From Candidatus Woesearchaeota archaeon (GTDB taxonomy: Archaea; Nanobdellota; Nanobdellia; Woesearchaeales; GW2011-AR9): DNA of 5,680 bases. A program made the position numbers and the translations under genes. Position 1 is the stretch's first letter, and each line of letters begins with the position of its first letter. Where the stretch lies: assembly GCA_016179995.1 (NCBI GenBank), contig JACPCC010000033.1:1-5680 (forward strand), in the 5' to 3' direction. The notes under the pieces are model-generated. The model was not told the origin of the DNA. It did no database searches and saw only the letters and a program-made list of their open reading frames with translations. Below, piece by piece: positions 1-4,639 of the stretch.

Positions 1-415
1 CAAATAATACTCGACCGGGAACATCAAACTGCCCCAATACAAATGGTTTTATAGATTTAATAATATCTTCTTCTATGCCGCCTGCGCTCGTAACTAGAAC
101 CTGAACTTTTTTATGTTTCACTAGATATTTTATAACTTCTCTATTTCCAGAACTAATCTGATTAGAAGTATAAGCTAAGAATATAATGGCTTTTTCTCTC
201 TGCATGGCTTTAACAATCTCTATACCATGAGCCAGATGCGTGGCTTGAAACCCAGAGAGTGCAAAAGACTTTAAAAATTCTTTAAAATTCAAACCTTTCT
301 CAAAATCATAGCCTTTAATCTGCGGATAACCTTCAAGAGTCATAGATCTATTCGGAGCATATTGAAGATGCTGGGATTTTAGATCGGCTGCTGATTTTTG
401 ATTGACAATTTTCAT
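1..415 (-). CDS. dys: Deoxyhypusine synthase, N-terminal part (cut by window edge)
   Basis: Deoxyhypusine synthase transfers the aminobutyl group of spermidine, using NAD+, to a lysine of the translation factor aIF5A. This is the first step of hypusine formation in the cytoplasm. The frame runs 138 codons from ATG (415-413) off the left edge without a stop. Family hallmarks are clear: SGFQATHLA at residues 54-62, FLAYTSNQISSG at 79-90 (the NAD-contacting TSN-ISSG block) and VLVTSAGGIEED at 106-117 (the family's AGGVEED motif). The catalytic lysine lies in the missing C-terminal half, so activity cannot be judged. The start is supported by an AAGGT ribosome binding site five bases upstream. 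The gene is divergent from the aminotransferase at 664. The family is near-universal in archaea and eukaryotes and patchy in bacteria. I am confident of the family. Confidence 0.93.
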   Translation of the reverse strand, partial: MKIVNQKSAADLKSQHLQYAPNRSMTLEGYPQIKGYDFEKGLNFKEFLKSFALSGFQATHLAHGIEIVKAMQREKAIIFLAYTSNQISSGNREVIKYLVKHKKVQVLVTSAGGIEEDIIKSIKPFVLGQFDVPGRVLF

Positions 416-420
416 TTTTT

Positions 421-425
421 ACCTT
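421..425 (-). promoter_or_regulatory. Ribosome binding site of dys
   Basis: On the minus strand AAGGT lies five bases before the ATG at 415. It is a short match to the archaeal anti-Shine-Dalgarno and fixes the start codon. Confidence 0.5.
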
Positions 426-461
426 GAATATTAGATGCTACTTGAAACATTAAATCTAAGC

Positions 462-470
462 TAATAAATC
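462..470 (-). promoter_or_regulatory. Tentative TATA box for dys
   Basis: The minus strand reads GATTTATTA here, a loose match to the archaeal TATA consensus. Transcription would start about 25 bases downstream, near 437-440, leaving a short leader that holds the ribosome binding site. A second AT-rich candidate, TATATAGATA at 471-480, is equally possible. Apart from this and the promoter of the next gene, I see nothing distinct in the 248-bp divergent spacer 416-663. Confidence 0.3.
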
Positions 471-600
471 TATCTATATACTCAAGAATATGCTTTCTTT
501 AAATAATTTTTGGCTGAATTGCATATAAGTTAGGATATCTCTTGAACTAAGGACTAAAAACTTCATCTTCCCGCTTATAACTCTTCTACCATCAAAAAGA

Positions 601-609
601 TTAAAAATA
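601..609 (+). promoter_or_regulatory. Tentative TATA box for the aminotransferase gene
   Basis: TTAAAAATA lies just after a purine-rich stretch (CAAAAAGA) that could act as a BRE. A start near 630-635 would give a leader of about 30 bases. No Shine-Dalgarno sequence is visible before the ATG at 664. Confidence 0.3.
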
Positions 610-663
610 CACCTTAATGGAAACTTAAGTGAAAGAACCTAAACTAGTCCCTTTTACAAACCC

Positions 664-1764
664 ATGAAAAAATACACCTACTATAAAGAAAAGCTTCAAG
701 CCTGGAAAGCACGATTTAAAAGCCAGCTAGTTAGCAATTCTTATAAGTTCAATCCTTGGCTAGCAGAAAAAATTAAAGAACAAATTAAAATAGAAGCTAA
801 AGTAAAATTCTTTCAAAATTATCTAGCCGATTTAACTGCTGCTCCAGACACAGATGGACAAAAACCATTTCCTCCGCAAACTACCAACGAAGGTTTAGAA
901 ATAATAAAACAAGCTCGAGAATTGCTCGGAGCTAGTTATGGTCTTTCAGGTGAAAATATTGTCTGCTTCCTTTCTAGTGCCAGTGGAGCTGCTGAAGCAG
1001 TATTGAGTACCTGCGCCAACTTGCTCGATTCAAAAAGAAAAATTCTGGCTGCTAATTTTGGTGCTTTTAGTGAAAGAACGGCCAGACAAGCGGCATCCCT
1101 AGGCTTGCCCCTAAACATCGTTAGATTGCCTTATGGTTCTGCCCCCCTATTTGAAAACATCGTTAAACAATTAGATTCACATACGCACTTAATCACCTTC
1201 CCACATTTAGAAACAGGAACTGCTCAAGAATTGCAACCCCAAGACTTAATTCCAAAGCTAGCCGATTATTGTCGTAGAAAAAAAATAACCCCTCCAATAA
1301 TTGCTATTGATGCCACTAGTTCTAAAGGAACTATTGATTTTCAAAATTATGAAGAGATCCCATTGATAGTATATTCAGGAACACTAAAAACTTGTGGCTC
1401 GCCTTTGATGTCTTTCCTAGCCGCCAACGATAAAGCTTTAGAAAAAATAATTTCTTTACGTTGGGAATATCACCAGAAAAAATACTCTTTGCCTTATTAT
1501 TTTGATTTAGTTAGAGAGTTTAGTTTTCAATCACCAGATAAATTTTTCACTCTTGCTGCCGATAACATAAATTTACCGGAAGATGAGCTCAAATTAAAAC
1601 TAAAAAGTCTAAACTTCTGCTCAACACACAAAGAAAGATTCTCACTAACTTTAGAAATATGGGCTTTCAAGCACTTAACTTTCAGTCTTATGGCACCATC
1701 CCTAGCCAATCATCCATGCTCAATGCATATGTCTTACCAGAAGGTATTAATGGAGAAGAATTAA
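664..1764 (+). CDS. Class V-like PLP-dependent aminotransferase, N-terminal part of a frameshifted gene
   Basis: Fold-type I, class V-like aminotransferase; substrate unknown. Visible PLP-site elements are the phosphate-binding turn LSSASGAAEA (residues 103-112), the pyridine-nitrogen aspartate D216 in AIDATSSKG, and the probable Schiff-base lysine K242 in YSGTLKTCGSP. The start is set by an in-frame TAA at 640-642 with no other start codon between it and ATG 664. Genuine sequence appears to end near E331 (codon 1654-1656). The last 35 residues to the TAA at 1762-1764 look like out-of-frame sequence, because the expected C-terminal domain continues in another frame from about 1656 to 2150. 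Restoring one base gives a protein of about 495 residues, long for this family (usually 350-420), the excess being mainly a charged tail. It could be a recent pseudogene or a sequencing indel. The family is fairly sure; the reaction is not. Confidence 0.75.
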   Translation: MKKYTYYKEKLQAWKARFKSQLVSNSYKFNPWLAEKIKEQIKIEAKVKFFQNYLADLTAAPDTDGQKPFPPQTTNEGLEIIKQARELLGASYGLSGENIVCFLSSASGAAEAVLSTCANLLDSKRKILAANFGAFSERTARQAASLGLPLNIVRLPYGSAPLFENIVKQLDSHTHLITFPHLETGTAQELQPQDLIPKLADYCRRKKITPPIIAIDATSSKGTIDFQNYEEIPLIVYSGTLKTCGSPLMSFLAANDKALEKIISLRWEYHQKKYSLPYYFDLVREFSFQSPDKFFTLAADNINLPEDELKLKLKSLNFCSTHKERFSLTLEIWAFKHLTFSLMAPSLANHPCSMHMSYQKVLMEKN

Positions 1765-2150
1765 AAGAATTTTTGCGGTTAAAAAAAGGAGTAATTTGCG
1801 GTTTAGGGTATGGTGGAGCTGCCCCACAAGACTGGGAAGACAACGTCCATCCCCGGGTTAAAAAAGCCGCAGATATCTTACGTTTAAACAATTATCAAAC
1901 CATGTCTGGTTTTACAGAAGCTCTAAACTACTCAGAAAGACTGCTTTCCGGCATCAGCGAATTCATGCAAGAAAAATATGCCCAAAGGCCTTTCCGCAAG
2001 ATGCTTAAAGAAAACAAAAAGCAAGCTTTAAGACAGTTAAAACTAGAGAAAAAGAGAATCGGAAACAATATTTTTGGGTCTAATTTTGGCTCTAAAGTTG
2101 AAACAGCTCCTGAGAACAAAGAACAGAATAATTTAACTGGACAATTCTAA
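1659..2150 (+). CDS. Aminotransferase C-terminal part, continued in the -1 frame
   Basis: This frame is open from 1587 (after the TGA at 1584-1586) to the TAA at 2148-2150 and holds the small C-terminal domain of the same aminotransferase. FQSYGTIPSQSSMLNAYVLP followed by EGINGEELKEFL matches the usual class V pattern of a substrate-loop segment leading into PEGI...L..L. After GLGYGGAAPQDWEDN comes a helical part, then a lysine-rich tail of about 60 residues with no recognised domain. The ATG at 1659 has no ribosome binding site and is probably just an internal methionine: adding one A to the A-run at 1655-1657 reads TLENMGFQALNFQSYG smoothly across the junction. It is therefore not an independent gene. 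The stop lies two bases before the target duplication of the MITE-like element. Confidence 0.65.
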   Translation: MGFQALNFQSYGTIPSQSSMLNAYVLPEGINGEELKEFLRLKKGVICGLGYGGAAPQDWEDNVHPRVKKAADILRLNNYQTMSGFTEALNYSERLLSGISEFMQEKYAQRPFRKMLKENKKQALRQLKLEKKRIGNNIFGSNFGSKVETAPENKEQNNLTGQF

Positions 2151-2152
2151 AG

Positions 2153-2301
2153 AAGATAAAAGGCTCTGTAGAAAAAGTCAAAAAGAGTGAGAGCCTAGCA
2201 ATTCTTAGAGGGTTCAGGATTCGAAAGTAGATATCTCTTTCAAACTAAACCCTTAGCAAAAATCTGCCTCGAACGAGACTTTCTACAGAGCCAAGATAAA
2301 A
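2153..2301. repeat. 9-bp direct repeat (target-site duplication) flanking the MITE-like element
   Basis: AAGATAAAA occurs at 2153-2161 and again at 2293-2301, exactly abutting both outer ends of the inverted repeats at 2162 and 2292. A perfect 9-bp duplication in that position is the footprint of transposase insertion. Removing the element and one copy restores a simple AT-rich spacer after the aminotransferase stop. Confidence 0.85.
2162..2292. mobile_element. 131-bp MITE-like non-autonomous element
   Basis: The left end GGCTCTGTAGAAAAAGTC (2162-2179) is the reverse complement of the right end GACTTTCTACAGAGCC (2277-2292) except for two extra A's. Thirteen terminal base pairs are perfect, then GTC/GAC after a two-base bulge. 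The element is flanked by a perfect 9-bp target duplication and has no coding capacity, so it would depend on a transposase supplied in trans. The interior holds short inverted repeats (GGGTT 2210-2214 with AACCC 2248-2252; GAAAG 2223-2227 with CTTTC 2237-2241), so a transcript could fold into one long rod. The GGCTCTGT terminus recalls IS6/IS240-type ends, but those usually make 8-bp duplications, so the parent family is undetermined. It lies 11 bp after the aminotransferase stop and does not interrupt a gene. Confidence 0.8.
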
Positions 2302-2315
2302 GTCAAGTTTAAAAT

Positions 2316-2388
2316 ATGAGTTTTCCACCAGTGTTAGTTTCACTGATGGCGTAGCCATATCAACGTAAACTTTGATTGGAAAACTCAT
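2316..2388. other. 73-nt cloverleaf (four-way junction) sequence
   Basis: A perfect 12-bp closing stem, ATGAGTTTTCCA (2316-2327) with TGGAAAACTCAT (2377-2388), encloses three consecutive hairpins: CAGTG/CACTG (2329-2345, 7-nt loop), ATGGC/GCCAT (2346-2358, 3-nt loop) and ATCAA/TTGAT (2359-2376, 8-nt loop). Only one base (2328) is unpaired at the junction. It is not a tRNA: the stem is 12 bp rather than 7, and there is no T-loop GGTTCRA or D-loop GG. It could be a structured RNA on either strand (the complement folds the same way) or a DNA cruciform such as a recombination or partition site. No promoter is convincing; TTTAAAATA at 2308-2316 would start transcription inside the structure. The fold is hand-derived and the function unknown. 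Confidence 0.6.
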
Positions 2389-2473
2389 TGTCAGAAACAG
2401 CCCCGAGCAAAGCGAGCATGCCACTGGTGTTGAGCCTGCAGACGAACACCAGTGGTGGGCGGTTTCTTTGACA
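2389..2473. other. GC-rich long hairpin abutting the cloverleaf
   Basis: The outer stem pairs TGTCA (2389-2393) with TGACA (2469-2473) and GAAAC (2394-2398) with GTTTC (2462-2466), with a TT bulge. GCCC (2400-2403) then pairs with GGGC (2457-2460). The apex is a perfect 11-bp stem, CCACTGGTGTT (2421-2431) with AACACCAGTGG (2445-2455), over a 13-nt loop containing CTGCAG. An asymmetric internal segment carries a short direct repeat, CGAGC-AAAG-CGAGC (2404-2417). By hand count 42 of the 65 bases at 2398-2462 are G or C, a sharp island in AT-rich DNA, which in such genomes often marks structured RNA. It begins at the base after the cloverleaf ends, so the two may be domains of one molecule. I recognise no RNA family. 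Confidence 0.55.
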
Positions 2474-2501
2474 TTCAATTTAAGATTTAGTTTAATATTA
2501 A

Positions 2502-2537
2502 TGAGCGACAAAAGTTAATAAGCAATAGTGTCGCTCA
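2502..2537. repeat. Palindrome, 9-bp arms
   Basis: TGAGCGACA (2502-2510) and TGTCGCTCA (2529-2537) are perfect inverted repeats around an 18-nt AT-rich spacer. The loop-proximal CGACA/TGTCG ends recur in the next palindrome. It could be a protein-binding site or a stem-loop in a leader. There is no flanking duplication. Confidence 0.6.
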
Positions 2538-2539
2538 CT

Positions 2540-2591
2540 ATATAGTAAACGACAGGTTACTTTGATTCATTATTTTTGTCGTTTACTATAT
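2540..2591. repeat. Palindrome, 15-bp perfect arms
   Basis: ATATAGTAAACGACA (2540-2554) and TGTCGTTTACTATAT (2577-2591) are perfect inverted repeats with a 22-nt spacer. The element starts two bases after the previous palindrome and shares its CGACA/TGTCG core. It ends 103 bp before the parA start. A binding site for a dimeric regulator, a centromere-like site for the ParA system, or a transcript-end stem-loop are all possible. The T-run 2625-2631 further downstream could end a transcript from this region. Confidence 0.65.
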
Positions 2592-2608
2592 TTATCTTCA
2601 AACGATAT

Positions 2609-2622
2609 AGTTTTCCAACAGT
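2609..2622 (+). repeat. Second copy of a 14-bp motif also in the cloverleaf
   Basis: AGTTTTCCAACAGT here matches AGTTTTCCACCAGT at 2319-2332 in 13 of 14 positions. The core AGTTTTCCA occurs a third time, inverted, at 2377-2385. The copy near 2609 lies about 20 bp upstream of the proposed parA promoter, where a regulator could bind. Confidence 0.4.
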
Positions 2623-2642
2623 TATTTTTTTCTTCCGCAAAC

Positions 2643-2649
2643 TTTATAA
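2643..2649 (+). promoter_or_regulatory. TATA box of parA
   Basis: TTTATAA lies 46 bp before the ATG 2695, preceded by CCGCAAAC as a possible BRE. Initiation would fall near 2671, giving a leader of about 24 nt that includes the ribosome binding site. An alternative TATAAAAT at 2676-2683 is too close to the start codon to serve this gene. Confidence 0.5.
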
Positions 2650-2683
2650 CTACCACCACGCCAAAAGAAACTTTGTATAAAAT

Positions 2684-2689
2684 GAGGTG
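2684..2689 (+). promoter_or_regulatory. Ribosome binding site of parA
   Basis: GAGGTG is a perfect six-base match to the complement of the archaeal 16S 3' end and lies five bases before ATG 2695, which fixes that start. Confidence 0.75.
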
Positions 2690-2694
2690 CCAAA

Positions 2695-3462
2695 ATGAGA
2701 ACTATCTGTGTTATCAACCATAAAGGCGGTGTAGGAAAAACTACTACTGCCGTAAATTTAGCTGCTGGATTATCTAGAAGAGACAAAAACGTTCTTTTAA
2801 TTGATTTAGATCCACAAAACAATGTTGGCGTATCACTAAAAGTACAAGCCGAATATAGTGCCTATGATGCTTTAATCGGCAAAGTTCCACTCGATAAATG
2901 TATTGTCAATCTAGCCAAAAACCTGGATATTGTAACATCTAGAGAAAACCTAACTAAAGCTGAGTTTTACCTCTCTACTCAACCCAATGCCCGCATGCTG
3001 CTTAAAACCTTGCTTCAAGGGATTAAAGGATATGATTATTTAATCATTGATTGTCCTCCTTCTTTAGGTGTTTTAAACCAAAATGTCATGGCTTTCTGCC
3101 AAGAAGCTATTATTCCAGTTTCTACTGATTACTTAGGCATGGATGCTTTACATAAAATGAAACGTGTCGTAGAAGAAATCAACAGAACTTTCAGCCACAA
3201 TTTAAAAATTAGCAAAGTCGTACCGACGTTATATGATAAAAGAAGTAAGATTGCCCAAGAAAGCCTGCAAGAGATGCACAAATTCTTTCCCGGCATTGTC
3301 TCCGCACCAATTCGATCCAATTCAAAATTGAAAGAAGCTCCTAAGTATGGAAAATCAATTTTTAGTTTTGCTCGTTCTAGTCCTGGCGCAGAAGACTATC
3401 AAAAATTAGTTTTGGAAGTTGCTGAAATGGGCCAGAAGATAGTAGAAGAAGCAGTGTGTTGA
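2695..3462 (+). CDS. parA: ParA/Soj-family ATPase (orphan, no ParB beside it)
   Basis: ParA ATPases dimerise with ATP, bind DNA non-specifically and move chromosomes, plasmids or other cargo; some repress their own promoters. At 255 residues this is the short, Soj-like form without an N-terminal DNA-binding domain. The deviant Walker A motif KGGVGKTT covers residues 10-17 with signature lysine K10 and catalytic-loop lysine K15. IDLDPQ is at 36-41 (switch I/A' motif), YLIIDCPPSLG at 115-125 (Walker B, D119), and the C-terminal end SPGAEDYQKL is usual for the family. All core residues are present, so it should be active. No ParB-like gene follows within the window; the next gene is unrelated by sequence and has its own promoter. 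The cluster of palindromes just upstream is a plausible binding or partition site, but that is inference from position only. A T-rich run follows the TGA. Confidence 0.92.
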   Translation: MRTICVINHKGGVGKTTTAVNLAAGLSRRDKNVLLIDLDPQNNVGVSLKVQAEYSAYDALIGKVPLDKCIVNLAKNLDIVTSRENLTKAEFYLSTQPNARMLLKTLLQGIKGYDYLIIDCPPSLGVLNQNVMAFCQEAIIPVSTDYLGMDALHKMKRVVEEINRTFSHNLKISKVVPTLYDKRSKIAQESLQEMHKFFPGIVSAPIRSNSKLKEAPKYGKSIFSFARSSPGAEDYQKLVLEVAEMGQKIVEEAVC

Positions 3463-3478
3463 TTAAAAATCATTTAAT

Positions 3479-3514
3479 TTGATATTTATTTTTGCAATTT
3501 ATGTTTGTTTTTTT
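3479..3514 (+). terminator. Oligo-T terminator after parA
   Basis: A T-rich stretch begins 17 bases after the parA stop and ends in seven T's (3508-3514), typical of archaeal intrinsic termination, which needs no hairpin. It lies just upstream of the next promoter. Confidence 0.5.
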
Positions 3515-3535
3515 ATGTTAGTTACTAACAAAAGA

Positions 3536-3543
3536 TTTATATA
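3536..3543 (+). promoter_or_regulatory. TATA box giving a probably leaderless mRNA
   Basis: TTTATATA, preceded by the A-rich CAAAAGA as BRE, is centred 26-27 bases before the ATG at 3566. This is the usual archaeal TATA-to-start distance, so transcription probably begins at or next to the start codon. The lack of a Shine-Dalgarno sequence before 3566 agrees. Confidence 0.65.
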
Positions 3544-3565
3544 GTATATAACATAAAAGAGACCA

Positions 3566-3961
3566 ATGGAATTAGAAACACACCAACGAGCTTTTGAAGA
3601 ACGTAAAGAAACTATCTTTAAATGGGCCATTGAAGTTAGAGGCCTAGAGAATTCTCAGCATATTGTTGGTGATAATGCTTCTAGTGCCATCACTGAGTTA
3701 CTATCTGCTTACTTGCACCAGCAGAAAAAAGTAGAAGTAGGATAGCAGCTTAATCATGCTTGGTTCAAATCAGAAAAAGTAAGAGAACGTTTGCCTGAAT
3801 TTAATTTTAAAGAAGAAATTGTTTCGCAGATGATACATTTGGAAACACTTTGTGAAAAATTATCGTATGGGTCTCCTAAACAACTAGTTATGATAGAAGA
3901 AGTAATTAACTTATTTAAATCACTTGAAAAAAAAATAAAGGAGCTTCTCTTATGGAACTAA
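3566..3961 (+). CDS. 131-codon small protein gene with an in-frame TAG at codon 60
   Basis: ATG 3566 opens 59 codons ending at TAG 3743-3745. The same frame then stays open for 71 more codons, beginning QLNHAWFKSEKVRERLPEF, to the TAA at 3959-3961. I read both halves as one charged, mostly helical protein: the first contains GDNASSAITELLSAYLH (residues 35-51), the second LETLCEKLSYGSP. From memory, archaeal small proteins carry an ELLSAYLH-like segment followed by QLNH-WFKS in one chain; that is unverified. The second half has no credible start of its own, and its end overlaps the nucleotidyltransferase by 10 nt, the mark of a coupled operon. No TAG ends any other gene visible here. It could be a nonsense mutation, a sequencing error, or amber read-through or pyrrolysine. 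No HEPN-type R-x4-6-H motif is visible, so a toxin role is not shown. Function unknown. Confidence 0.65.
3937..3943 (+). promoter_or_regulatory. Ribosome binding site of the nucleotidyltransferase gene
   Basis: AAAGGAG lies eight bases before ATG 3952, inside the last codons of the upstream reading frame. This fits internal translation of the second gene of an operon and fixes its start. Confidence 0.7.
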
Positions 3962-4578
3962 ACCAAAGCCTAATTGGTTATGCCTCTGCTTTTTCCTCTT
4001 TTTTGCTTGACAGCAATATAGGGAGTCACATCAACAAAATTATTCTTTTTGGTTCTACCGCTCGTGGAGAAGCTACAAAAGAAAGTGATATAGACATCTT
4101 TGTAGATATCTCAGAAGAACATGAATCAGAAGTACAAGCCATTCTTAAATTGTTTAATCTATCGCAAACAAACAAACAATGGCGTTTAAAAGGAATTACT
4201 CAAGAAATTTCGTTAAAAATTGGCCAATTAAAAAAATGGAGATCACGTCGTGAGATCCTAAGTTCAGGAATAACTCTTTACGGCAAATTTAACGAATTAC
4301 CTGAAAAGGCTGAATTTTATGCTTTAATTGAACTAGAAGAGATAAACTCAAGAGACATAGCTCAGCAGGTTAAATTTTGGCGAAAATTATATGGATATAA
4401 ACAAAAAGTAGGAAAAAATGTGTATATTAAAAAAGGCCTCGTAGAACTAAGTCTAGGAAGAAAGATGGGCAAAGGAGTTATTCTTGTACCTATGAAAAAT
4501 AGAAAAGAAATCTTAAATTATCTAAACCAACAAAAAATGAAACATAAGATTTACGAAATTTGGTCAGATGAATTTTAA
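3952..4578 (+). CDS. Pol-beta superfamily (MNT-type) nucleotidyltransferase with unknown C-terminal domain
   Basis: Members of this fold transfer nucleotides to proteins, RNA or small molecules; the substrate here is unknown. The signature is complete for two metal ligands: ILFGSTARGE at residues 31-40 with G34-S35, then SDIDIFVD at 45-52 with D46 and D48. The third acidic residue normally on a later strand is not obvious; E85 in GITQEISLKIG is a candidate. The first 110 residues form the catalytic domain. The rest (about 115-208), with FWRKLYGYKQKVGK and ELSLGRKMGKGVILVP, is basic and strand-rich and could bind nucleic acid or a partner; I do not recognise it. It is longer than minimal MNT antitoxins (about 100 residues). 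The start overlaps the preceding gene by 10 nt. Such tight pairs recall MNT/HEPN toxin-antitoxin modules, where the nucleotidyltransferase modifies its partner, but the partner here lacks a visible HEPN motif. It ends with TAA and is convergent with the next gene. Confidence 0.82.
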   Translation: MELNQSLIGYASAFSSFLLDSNIGSHINKIILFGSTARGEATKESDIDIFVDISEEHESEVQAILKLFNLSQTNKQWRLKGITQEISLKIGQLKKWRSRREILSSGITLYGKFNELPEKAEFYALIELEEINSRDIAQQVKFWRKLYGYKQKVGKNVYIKKGLVELSLGRKMGKGVILVPMKNRKEILNYLNQQKMKHKIYEIWSDEF

Positions 4579-4608
4579 CACACACATTTGATTATTTTTA
4601 AGCACTGC

Positions 4609-4617
4609 AAAAAAAAA
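4609..4617 (-). terminator. Oligo-T terminator of the Mqo-like gene
   Basis: Nine A's on the plus strand give a T9 run on the minus strand, 22 bases after the stop of the convergent FAD enzyme gene. On the plus strand only a weak T5 run (4595-4599) follows the nucleotidyltransferase. Confidence 0.55.
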
Positions 4618-4639
4618 CTTCTGGATAATTTATCAAAAT

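Noticed and set aside
1652..1664. Programmed -1 frameshift site in the aminotransferase
   Set aside because: The bases around the inferred crossing (TTA GAA ATA TGG) do not form an X-XXY-YYZ slippery heptamer, and no strong downstream stem is evident.
2211..2226. T-arm-like GGTTC...TTCGAAA inside the MITE-like element
   Set aside because: It lacks the conserved T-loop spacing, and no acceptor, D or anticodon arms can be built around it. The 9-bp duplication explains the element better.
2316..2388. tRNA gene
   Set aside because: The cloverleaf outline and 73-nt length are suggestive, but the closing stem is 12 bp. There is no GGTTCRA T-loop, no D-loop GG, and the arm order and sizes are wrong on both strands.
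2389..2473. Integron attC site
   Set aside because: Long imperfect palindromes recall attC, but no GTTRRRY/RYYYAAC core pair sits at the ends and no integrase or cassette array is visible.
2245..2511. 88-codon minus-strand reading frame across the palindrome region
   Set aside because: It runs from inside the MITE-like element through both large hairpins. Its codons are dictated by inverted repeats, it has no ribosome binding site, and it resembles no protein I know.
3746..3961. Independent second gene after the TAG
   Set aside because: There is no start codon with a ribosome binding site. The first ATG (codon 29 after the TAG) lies deep inside the segment, and the sequence before it looks coding.
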